Source: SIO4C1 sp039180385
Lineage (GTDB): Bacteria; Cyanobacteriota; Cyanobacteriia; Phormidesmidales; Phormidesmidaceae
Reading direction: 5' to 3'
Assembly (NCBI GenBank): GCA_039180385.1
Contig: JBCDDJ010000249.1
Location: 1 to 9,460 of the forward strand
Length of the DNA stretch: 9,460 nucleotides
In this document: positions 1-5,242 of the stretch, piece after piece
Layout: each line of letters begins with the position of its first letter
How positions within the stretch are numbered: the stretch's first letter is position 1
The notes under the pieces: generated by a model
Seen by the model: only the letters and a program-made list of their open reading frames with translations
What the model was told of the DNA's origin: nothing
Databases searched by the model: none
Made by a program: the position numbers and the translations under genes

Positions 1-111
1 CATCAGCGCACGCCGTTGATTATCGGTAGCCGCGAGAATGTCGCTTTGGTTGAGTCGTTTATCCAAGAGCGAGAACGGGAACAGGCAACTGCGACCGCGG
101 CGGTGTCTTGA
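1..111 (+). CDS. fbp: Class I fructose-1,6-bisphosphatase, C-terminal end only (partial)
   Basis: The window opens inside a reading frame (frame 1) that gives 36 residues and stops with TGA at 109–111. The fragment contains HQRTPLIIGSRENVALVESF, which matches the C-terminal end of class I FBPases, where an H-Q-R-x-P-L-I-I-G-S motif precedes the final helix. The family hydrolyses fructose-1,6-bisphosphate to fructose-6-phosphate in gluconeogenesis and the Calvin cycle. The tail after the helix (QATATAAVS) is low-complexity and not informative. The next gene is zwf on the same strand, 245 bases away, and fbp–zwf–opcA is a known cyanobacterial order, which supports the call. The catalytic part lies outside the window, so intactness cannot be judged. 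Confidence 0.85.
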   Translation, partial: HQRTPLIIGSRENVALVESFIQEREREQATATAAVS

Positions 112-239
112 TCGTGGTCAGCGATGTCCACCGCATCACCTCAAACCCGGCAGCTGAGGGCAGTATTCTCGACAAGATCAGCGCCTGCTATGGTGATGAA
201 AGTTGAGCAGCTGCCAGTCAGGTAGCGATTAGGAGTTAA

Positions 240-308
240 GAGTTGAAGGTTAAAGATTAAAAGTTGGTGGCTCTTCTCTTTTAACTTTTCATTTTTAACC
301 TTTAACTC
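240..308. repeat. Long imperfect hairpin upstream of zwf
   Basis: Bases 240–266 pair with 282–308. The stem is 27 positions long with one mismatch (T258/C290) and three G·T pairs (G245/T303, G255/T293, G266/T282), closing a 15-base loop. Each arm is itself a degenerate 7–8 base repeat: GTTAAAG-like on the left and TTTTAAC-like on the right. The plus strand has no U-tract after the stem, so it is not a canonical terminator for fbp. A repeat-derived or MITE-like intergenic element, or an RNA hairpin affecting fbp mRNA stability, fits better. That role is inference; the pairing is seen directly. Confidence 0.7.
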
Positions 309-310
309 AT

Positions 311-345
311 CCATTACCCATTACCCATTACCCACCACCTACTAC
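311..345. repeat. Heptad tandem repeat array just upstream of zwf
   Basis: Five consecutive 7-base units are visible: CCATTAC three times (311–317, 318–324, 325–331), then CCACCAC (332–338) and CTACTAC (339–345). The array ends 11 bases before the zwf start codon and occupies the place where a Shine-Dalgarno sequence would lie. Heptanucleotide short tandem repeats (STRR type) are known in cyanobacterial intergenic DNA. This unit resembles them but is not identical to the classical STRR consensus sequences I remember. The 11-mer CCACCTACTAC (335–345) recurs upstream of opcA. Confidence 0.75.
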
Positions 346-356
346 CCAATCCTCCC

Positions 357-1886
357 ATGATCTCCCTCCTCGAAAATCCGCTCCGCGCGGGACTCCAGCA
401 AGACCGCATTCCAGAGCCCCAAATTCTGGTGATTTTTGGGGCGTCCGGCGATCTGACCCAGCGTAAGCTGGTGCCATCGCTCTACAAAATGCGGCTAGAG
501 CGTAGACTTCCCCCAGAGCTAACCATTGTCGGCGTTGCCCGCCGTGATTGGAGCCATGAGTTTTTTCGAGATCATATGCGCGAGGGCATCGAAGAATTTG
601 GCGGTGGCCTCAACAACCCAATGGTGTGGGACAGCTTTTCCAAAGGACTGTTTTACTGCTCTGGCAATATTGATAACCCCGAGAGCTACCAAAAGCTCAA
701 AGCCTTTTTGGGCGAGCTAGACGAAAAGCGCGGCACCCGCGGCAATCGGGTTTTTTACCTCTCAGTAGCCCCCCGCTTTTTTGCCGAAGCGGCTCAGCAG
801 CTGGGCAACGCTGGCATGCTCGCCAACCCAGACAAGCAGCGGCTGATCATTGAAAAACCTTTTGGCCGTGACTTGGCCTCAGCCCAGGTACTCAACCGCA
901 AAGTCAAAGAAGTTGCCAAAGAGAAGCAGATCTATCGAATTGATCACTACCTGGGCAAAGAAACCGTCCAAAACCTGATGGTGTTTCGCTTTGCCAACGC
1001 CATCTTTGAACCCCTTTGGAATCGCCAATTTGTCGATCATGTCCAAATTACAGTGGCTGAAACTGTCGGCCTTGAAGGCCGATCAGGCTATTACGAAACC
1101 GCTGGGGCCATGCGAGACATGCTGCAAAATCACCTGATGCAGCTATTTTGTCTGACCGCCATGGAGCCCCCCAACTCCCTGGAGGCCAACAGCATTCGTA
1201 ATGAAAAGGTCAAAGTCCTCCAGGCCACCCAGTTAGCCGATCCCAACGATATCGAACGCTGTGCCGTGCGTGGCCAATATTCAGCCGGTTGGATGAAAGG
1301 CAAACAGGTCCCTGGCTATCGCCAGGAAGAGGGCGTCGGTGAAGACTCCACCAACCATACCTTTGCGGCTATCGAGCTGCAAGTCAACAACTGGCGGTGG
1401 CAGGGCGTCCCCTTCTACCTGCGCACCGGCAAGCGCATGCCTAAAAAGGTGAGCGATATTTCCGTGCATTTCAAATCGGTGCCCCACCTGATGTTCCAAT
1501 CGGCGTCGAAGCAAATGAGCCCCAATATCCTGGCAATGCGGATTCAGCCCGATGAAGGCATCTCCATGCGGTTTGAGGTCAAAACCCCCGGCACCTCCCT
1601 GCGGACCCGATCTGTTAACATGGATTTTCGCTATGATGCTGCCTTTGGCAAGGCCACCACAGATGCCTACGCGCGCCTGTTGGTAGACGCCATGCTCGGG
1701 GATCAAACCCTCTACACTCGGGGCGACGAAGTCGAGGAAAGCTGGCGCATTTTCTCCCCCCTGCTAGAAGCCTGGGACGCCCCGGCCGATCCTAAACAGA
1801 TTCCCCTCTACGAAGCCGGCACCTGGGAACCCGTCGAAGCCGAGTTTCTGCTCAACCGAGTTGGCCGCCGCTGGCGAAGACTCTGA
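357..1886 (+). CDS. zwf: Glucose-6-phosphate 1-dehydrogenase
   Basis: Cytoplasmic enzyme that oxidises glucose-6-phosphate with NADP+ to 6-phosphogluconolactone and NADPH, the entry step of the oxidative pentose phosphate pathway. The 509-residue product is the usual cyanobacterial length. Visible motifs are the dinucleotide-binding GASGDLTQRK (28–37), EKPFGRD (166–172), the substrate-binding signature RIDHYLGKE (194–202), and QNHLMQ with the likely general-base histidine His259. The C-terminus GRRWRRL is typical of cyanobacterial homologues. The start MISLLENPLR matches the conserved cyanobacterial N-terminus, so ATG 357 is favoured despite no Shine-Dalgarno; a pyrimidine-rich heptad array precedes it. 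The only cysteines are Cys101, Cys265 and Cys302. Residues 187 and 445, where I recall conserved cysteines in Synechococcus and Nostoc enzymes, are alanine. opcA follows after 44 bases and is probably co-transcribed. Confidence 0.97.
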   Translation: MISLLENPLRAGLQQDRIPEPQILVIFGASGDLTQRKLVPSLYKMRLERRLPPELTIVGVARRDWSHEFFRDHMREGIEEFGGGLNNPMVWDSFSKGLFYCSGNIDNPESYQKLKAFLGELDEKRGTRGNRVFYLSVAPRFFAEAAQQLGNAGMLANPDKQRLIIEKPFGRDLASAQVLNRKVKEVAKEKQIYRIDHYLGKETVQNLMVFRFANAIFEPLWNRQFVDHVQITVAETVGLEGRSGYYETAGAMRDMLQNHLMQLFCLTAMEPPNSLEANSIRNEKVKVLQATQLADPNDIERCAVRGQYSAGWMKGKQVPGYRQEEGVGEDSTNHTFAAIELQVNNWRWQGVPFYLRTGKRMPKKVSDISVHFKSVPHLMFQSASKQMSPNILAMRIQPDEGISMRFEVKTPGTSLRTRSVNMDFRYDAAFGKATTDAYARLLVDAMLGDQTLYTRGDEVEESWRIFSPLLEAWDAPADPKQIPLYEAGTWEPVEAEFLLNRVGRRWRRL

Positions 1887-1891
1887 TCCCT

Positions 1892-1926
1892 CCATCCACT
1901 ACCCTCCACCTACTACTCTCACCGAC
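1892..1926. repeat. Heptad-like pyrimidine-rich array between zwf and opcA
   Basis: The short spacer between the two genes can be read in 7-base units: CCATCCA, CTACCCT, CCACCTA, CTACTCT, CACCGAC. It contains the same 11-mer, CCACCTACTAC (1906–1916), found before zwf at 335–345. It ends four bases before the opcA start codon, so opcA also lacks a purine-rich ribosome binding site. Both spacers may derive from one repeat family; their effect on translation is unknown. Confidence 0.55.
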
Positions 1927-1930
1927 TCCT

Positions 1931-3268
1931 ATGGCTACCCCCCTCGTTGCACTCCAAAAACCCAAAGATATCTCCCTTGATGACATCGAAGCTGAGCTCA
2001 GGGACATCTGGCGAGCCCAAAACGATGGCAGCACAGCGTCAGTCGCGACCCGAGCAACGACGTTTAGCGTGGTGATCTACGAACCCGAGGAAATCCAGCA
2101 GCTGCTGGCGGGGCTGAGTTTTTATAAAGGCATTATTGACGGTCACCACGGCAGTGAGACCAGGGCTGCGATCGCGCTCGCACAGCGAGCCTACGATATC
2201 CGTGAAACCGGGCGGGTAGATCAAACTACCCTACATCGACTGCGAGCAGAATATCAGGCGCTAACACCCGCGCAGCGAAAGGTGTCAAACCCAGACATTC
2301 GTGGGTTCAACCTCAGTGAAGCGCTGGCGTCACAAAACCCCTGCCGGGTGATTACCCTCTGCCCTACCTTTGATGGCAGCGAAGAAGGGGTCACGGTTCA
2401 AGTGTCAGCCTACTGCCCAGTGCAAAAGGGGCACAGCAGCAATCTGGTGTGCTGTGAATACATTACGCTGCGCGGCTCCAAGCAGGATCTCGAGCGAGTA
2501 GGGGATTTGGTCAGTTCTCTAGTGATTGCAGATCTGCCCAAATTTGTCTGGTGGAAGGCAACACCTAACCCAGAACAGCAGCTGTTTCAAGCCATGTCAA
2601 AAATCAGCAGCTGCATCATTTTAGATTCCAGCTACTACGGCGATCCAGAATCCGAGCTGCTCAAGATTCAGGCGCTGGTTGAGGGGGGACTCAAGATTGC
2701 CGACCTCAACTGGTATCGGCTGGCCCCCTGGCAAGAGCTGAGTGCCGCGGCCTTTGACCCCCCAGAGCGCCGCATGGCGCTGCTGGAGCTTGACCGCATG
2801 GAAGTCGACTACGAAAAAGGTAATCCGGCCCAGGCGCTGCTCTATCTCGGTTGGCTGGCCAGCCGCCTGGAGTGGTCCCCCCAAGCCTACGCCAATGAAG
2901 GAGGTGATTACGATTTGCGTCGCGTTCATTTTGAGGGCAGCGATGGGCGAGAGGTTGAAACCGAGCTGGCGGCGGTGCCCGTGGCAGACTCGGGGGAAGT
3001 CTTGGGCGATATCACCGGACTGCGGCTATCGTCTACCAATGTCGATGCAAACTGCTGCGCGATTCTCTGCTCTGAAACCGCAGGCTGTATGCGCATGGAG
3101 TCGGGCGGCGGGGCTCAAAATTGCTACATCCAGGAAGTAACGGCCATTTCTGATCAGCGCTCAGATCTCTTGCTCGAGCAGCAGTTACAGCGCTGGGGCG
3201 AAGACGTTTTGTTTGAAGAAAGCCTGGCGGTAACGGCTAAGATCTTACAGCTGTTAAAGCAAACTTAG
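1931..3268 (+). CDS. opcA: Glucose-6-phosphate dehydrogenase assembly/activator protein OpcA
   Basis: OpcA promotes assembly and activation of cyanobacterial G6PDH, and its place directly after zwf is the normal arrangement. The product is 445 residues and begins MATPLVALQKPKDISL, typical for the family. Residues about 50–108 resemble a peptidoglycan-binding-like (PGBD) helical fold: QQLLAGLSFYKGIIDG, then GSETRAAIALAQ and a closing TTLHRLRAEY. The rest is the OpcA assembly domain, with a conserved DLPKFVWWKATPNP stretch and a C-terminal CSETAGCMRMESGGG segment. Cys380 and Cys386 in CSETAGC correspond to the pair I recall as thioredoxin-responsive in Anabaena OpcA (about 393 and 399). Nearby Cys375, Cys376 and Cys398 are additional. 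There is no signal peptide, so it is cytoplasmic. ATG 1931 has no Shine-Dalgarno; the start is chosen from N-terminal conservation. Confidence 0.95.
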   Translation: MATPLVALQKPKDISLDDIEAELRDIWRAQNDGSTASVATRATTFSVVIYEPEEIQQLLAGLSFYKGIIDGHHGSETRAAIALAQRAYDIRETGRVDQTTLHRLRAEYQALTPAQRKVSNPDIRGFNLSEALASQNPCRVITLCPTFDGSEEGVTVQVSAYCPVQKGHSSNLVCCEYITLRGSKQDLERVGDLVSSLVIADLPKFVWWKATPNPEQQLFQAMSKISSCIILDSSYYGDPESELLKIQALVEGGLKIADLNWYRLAPWQELSAAAFDPPERRMALLELDRMEVDYEKGNPAQALLYLGWLASRLEWSPQAYANEGGDYDLRRVHFEGSDGREVETELAAVPVADSGEVLGDITGLRLSSTNVDANCCAILCSETAGCMRMESGGGAQNCYIQEVTAISDQRSDLLLEQQLQRWGEDVLFEESLAVTAKILQLLKQT

Positions 3269-3306
3269 GGAAGCGATTAGAAACGACTGCTTTAGAAACT
3301 AACGCG

Positions 3307-3419
3307 ATGTGCGACTTTAGAGTGGACATCTCCCTTGTCGAGGGGGATTGAGGGGGATTTATCAGTTGCTTTAGCGATTGAGGCTTCCCCAACCCCGGAG
3401 GGCTAGACAAGTTGCACAT
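3307..3419. repeat. MITE-like segment bounded by inverted repeats
   Basis: ATGTGCGACTT (3307–3317) is the reverse complement of AAGTTGCACAT (3409–3419) with one mismatch. Extending outward to about 20 bases keeps roughly 14 matches. The enclosed DNA contains the tandem pair GAGGGGGATT (3340–3349, 3350–3359). The string around it, CCCTTGTCGAGGG, can fold on itself and resembles G-rich repeats common in cyanobacterial intergenic DNA. A non-autonomous or palindromic interspersed repeat is the likely nature, but other copies cannot be seen in this window. Confidence 0.45.
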
Positions 3420-3458
3420 GCCGTAACTAGCCGTGAGTGATTGAAGGCTCCTCTACTC

Positions 3459-3508
3459 AAAAAAAGCCCAGCCAGTTACCGATAGATTCGCTAGGGTAAC
3501 TCACTGGG
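3459..3508 (-). terminator. Rho-independent terminator downstream of arsR
   Basis: Read on the minus strand, bases 3508–3495 (CCCAGTGAGTTACC) pair with 3480–3467 (GGTAACTGGCTGGG). The stem is 14 positions with two central mismatches and a 14-base loop. A GC pair and then a run of seven T (3465–3459) follow. This is the standard intrinsic-terminator layout. It lies about 120 bases past the arsR stop codon and would end that transcript. On the plus strand the stem is followed only by GTTTGTTG, so it would be at best a weak terminator for opcA. Confidence 0.75.
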
Positions 3509-3532
3509 AGGTTTGTTGCGTTGGAGCTAGGC

Positions 3533-3573
3533 CTTAGCCAGATAGTCAGCGCTCAGGGCTTGCATTGGCTAAG
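3533..3573. repeat. Perfect 8-bp inverted repeat in the arsR 3' region
   Basis: CTTAGCCA (3533–3540) and TGGCTAAG (3566–3573) are exact reverse complements around a 25-base interval that includes the palindrome AGCGCT. There is no U-tract, so it is not a terminator by itself. It lies between the arsR stop and its terminator and could fold in the 3' untranslated RNA. The function is unknown. Confidence 0.4.
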
Positions 3574-3626
3574 AAGATATTTAGTTGTTTGAGAATGTTT
3601 TATTCAGTTTTCGATGTTGGGTTGAG

Positions 3627-3902
3627 TCAATAGTTTGACAGGTAACCTTCTAAGATGCTGAACTGCTCAGCGTTTAGGCTGTAGTACATCCAGCGGCCCT
3701 GTTGACGGGCTTTAACCAAGCCTGCTTCTTTAAGTGTTTTAAGATGAAAAGAAAGCTTGGATTGGGCGATGCTCAAGCGCTCGCACATATCACCGACACA
3801 AAACTCTCCTTCGCGTAACAGCTCGAGAACTTGAATTCGGATCGGCTCAGACAGGGCATGAAACCCTGAAAATACATGGTCTTGACTACGTGAATTAGGC
3901 AT
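3627..3902 (-). CDS. ArsR/SmtB-family metalloregulatory repressor (arsenite-type)
   Basis: Small winged-helix DNA-binding protein, 91 residues from ATG 3902. A GTG immediately before it (3905) would give 92. ATG is preferred: AAGAGA sits eight bases upstream. Numbering from the GTG, the core is LSEPIRIQVLELLREGEFCVGDMC (18–41, read in two parts), the recognition helix is AQSKLSFHLKTLKEAGLV (47–64), and the wing is GRWMYYSL (70–77). QSKLSFHLKTLKEAGLV is typical of cyanobacterial arsenic-type ArsR repressors, which leave DNA on binding As(III) or Sb(III). The α3 metal motif is EFCVGDMC, with Cys36 and Cys41 in place of the classic CxC. No arsenic, antimony or metal transport gene is in the window, so the target is unknown. 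Family confidence is high; the ligand is inferred. Confidence 0.88.
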   Translation of the reverse strand: MPNSRSQDHVFSGFHALSEPIRIQVLELLREGEFCVGDMCERLSIAQSKLSFHLKTLKEAGLVKARQQGRWMYYSLNAEQFSILEGYLSNY

Positions 3903-3972
3903 CACTTATATCTCTTCTTGAAACTGAAACCCCCATTCCAACGCTGAGGGAGAAAGCTCTCATCAACAACGT

Positions 3973-3982
3973 TGAATATTCA
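3973..3982. promoter_or_regulatory. Candidate ArsR operator palindrome
   Basis: TGAATATTCA is a perfect 10-bp palindrome, flanked on the left by the 8-bp palindrome CAACGTTG (3967–3974). It lies 71–80 bases upstream of the arsR ATG, between rsmE and arsR. ArsR/SmtB operators are AT-rich inverted repeats built on TGAA…TTCA half-sites, so autoregulation is plausible. No convincing −35/−10 pair could be fixed around it. Confidence 0.35.
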
Positions 3983-4043
3983 CAAGCTTAGTCAGTTGAT
4001 AATCCCTTAGCCATCCGAGCAAACACGGTGAAATCATTCTATA

Positions 4044-4790
4044 TCAACTGTTTCTAGCTGCTGCAACAACCGCGATCGCAACCAGTGCTGCTGTGGTTGC
4101 CCGTAAAACCGCGGACCCTAGGGAGACTAATGTATGACCCTGGGTTTGGGCTTCCGCGATTTCCTCAGGGGTCCATCCCCCCTCTGGCCCGACGGCGACA
4201 CTCACCGGGAGAGTCGGGCGAGTCGCCAACAATCCTTGTATATCAGCCAATAACAGCGGCGCATCCCCACGTGCCACACAAAAAAATGAGGCCTTGTCTG
4301 TATTTCCCACGAGAGGGGTATTACCCCGCACCCAGGTTTCAAAAGAAAGAGGGGCCTGGATGGTGGGCACCCACAGACGCTCAGACTGCTCCGAAGCCTC
4401 TTGGGCAATGCGCTGCCAGCGCTTGAGCTTATTGTCACTGGGTCGCAGTAAGGTACGCTGGCTGAGCAGGGGCTGGATGTGGGTCACGCCGATTTCAGTG
4501 ACCTGACGCACGACATCATCAAACCCTGCCTTAGGCAGGGCAGCTACCAGGGTCAAGCCTAAGCCTTTAGGCGCATCGGTTTGGGTTATGGTCTCAACCA
4601 GGATGGCCTGGTCATCCACAGCTGTTAGCTCGGCTAGCCACTGGTGACCTTCGCCATCTTGGGCAATAAACGTATCCTTGGGCTGGAGGCGCAAAACCCG
4701 TCTCAGGTAATGAACCTGATCGCCGCTCAGCACCAACGCGGGGGGGTGAATTTGGTTAGGGTGGACGGTGACGCGCTGGCGCGGCGGCAT
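4044..4790 (-). CDS. rsmE: 16S rRNA (uracil-1498-N3)-methyltransferase
   Basis: RsmE is a SPOUT (trefoil-knot) methyltransferase that uses S-adenosylmethionine to make m3U1498 in 16S rRNA of the 30S subunit. The product is 248 residues, normal for the family. The N-terminal part (about 1–70) is the PUA-like RNA-binding domain, with GDQVHYLRRVLRLQPKD. The catalytic domain shows VRQVTEIGVTHIQPLLSQRT, RWQRIAQEASEQSERLWVP, VGPEGGWTPEEI (200–211) and LGSAVLRATTA (224–234), the last two forming the cofactor-binding knot. In most homologues the final motif reads LGxRILRxETA; here Ala replaces the usual Arg before LR, a small oddity. The ATG follows the rlpA stop with no gap, implying translational coupling. 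GGGGA seven bases upstream is a weak ribosome binding site. Confidence 0.95.
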   Translation of the reverse strand: MPPRQRVTVHPNQIHPPALVLSGDQVHYLRRVLRLQPKDTFIAQDGEGHQWLAELTAVDDQAILVETITQTDAPKGLGLTLVAALPKAGFDDVVRQVTEIGVTHIQPLLSQRTLLRPSDNKLKRWQRIAQEASEQSERLWVPTIQAPLSFETWVRGNTPLVGNTDKASFFCVARGDAPLLLADIQGLLATRPTLPVSVAVGPEGGWTPEEIAEAQTQGHTLVSLGSAVLRATTAALVAIAVVAAARNS

Positions 4791-5147
4791 CTAGCGTCCC
4801 CAACGCACAACATCAACTCTGACATTGGCTAGCCCATCGTCACGCACGCCTAAGTCAATGGCAGCTTGCTCAGAGACATCTAAGCGCCCCCCAGAACGAT
4901 CATTGATGCGGACGGTGACGCTAGCCCCGGTACTGGGATTTGTGAGCTCTAAAAGCGTCCCAAACGGCATGGTCGGGTGAGCGGCTGTGTGGCTCCAACG
5001 GTCAAACCGCTCACCGTTGGCGGTATAGCTGCCCTCAAACCCGGGGCCGTACCAACTGATGCGAGTCATCTCTGCTAAGGCGGGCTGTGCAAATAGCGGA
5101 CTCAGGGCCAACCCGCCAAGAATGCACAGGCATTTTAGGAAAGTCAT
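4791..5147 (-). CDS. Short RlpA-like septal ring lytic transglycosylase family protein
   Basis: The product is 118 residues: a signal peptide plus one double-psi beta-barrel domain. Residues 1–25 (MTFLKCLCILGGLALSPLFA then QPALA) form a signal peptide with cleavage expected after ALA, so the protein is exported. The barrel runs from SWYGPGF to the end. Glu46, Asp49, His57 and Asp83 have the same spacing (+3, +11, +37) as the catalytic residues I recall for Pseudomonas RlpA (E120, D123, H131, D157), so activity on peptidoglycan glycan strands is plausible. The loop after NDR is shortened, and there is no SPOR domain. A longer frame upstream to TTG 5213 adds 22 residues that spoil the signal peptide, so ATG 5147 is preferred; GGAG lies close upstream. 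It abuts rsmE exactly (TAG then ATG). Confidence 0.85.
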   Translation of the reverse strand: MTFLKCLCILGGLALSPLFAQPALAEMTRISWYGPGFEGSYTANGERFDRWSHTAAHPTMPFGTLLELTNPSTGASVTVRINDRSGGRLDVSEQAAIDLGVRDDGLANVRVDVVRWGR

Positions 5148-5242
5148 AACTCCGTTTGCTGTTAAGCAAAATGAACAAAATCTTGCTGAGAGTCTACCGG
5201 ACGCAGCCCCCAAAATGCAAGGTAAAAATCACTGCATCGAGG

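Larger units (their letters stand above)
112..356. other. fbp–zwf intergenic region
   Basis: This 245-base gap holds no convincing gene. A 30-codon frame from GTG 114 to TGA 204–206 has no ribosome binding site and no recognisable family. The frame directly after the fbp stop stays open to a TAG at about 223–225, also without recognisable content. A small 8-bp inverted repeat, GGCAGCTG (149–156) with CAGCTGCC (208–215), lies in the first half. The second half is repeat DNA, described in separate entries: a long hairpin and a heptad array. I see no clear −35/−10 pair for zwf. Transaldolase (tal), found between fbp and zwf in some heterocystous strains, is not here. Confidence 0.6.
3269..3626. 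other. Intergenic region between convergent opcA and arsR
   Basis: This 358-base stretch lies between the ends of two converging genes, and I see no supportable reading frame in it. It holds, in order: a MITE-like segment bounded by an 11-bp inverted repeat (3307–3419) containing a tandem GAGGGGGATT pair; a terminator for minus-strand transcripts (3459–3508); and an 8-bp inverted repeat with a 25-base loop (3533–3573). A 7-bp pair, GGGAAGC (3268–3274) and GCTTCCC (3383–3389), also brackets part of the first element. No strong terminator with a U-tract is visible for opcA on the plus strand. Confidence 0.7.

Noticed and set aside
114..206. Short 30-codon frame from GTG after fbp
   Set aside because: No ribosome binding site, no recognisable family and too short to separate from chance.
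1281..1706. 141-codon minus-strand frame inside zwf
   Set aside because: It is antisense to a fully conserved, intact zwf and its composition mirrors the zwf codons; a shadow frame.
2742..3140. 132-codon plus-strand frame inside opcA
   Set aside because: It overlaps the intact opcA frame, and its translation (Trp/Arg/Pro-rich) looks like out-of-frame reading.
5148..5213. N-terminal extension of the RlpA-like protein to TTG 5213
   Set aside because: The added residues push the hydrophobic signal sequence inward and use a rarer start codon; ATG 5147 gives a classic signal peptide.
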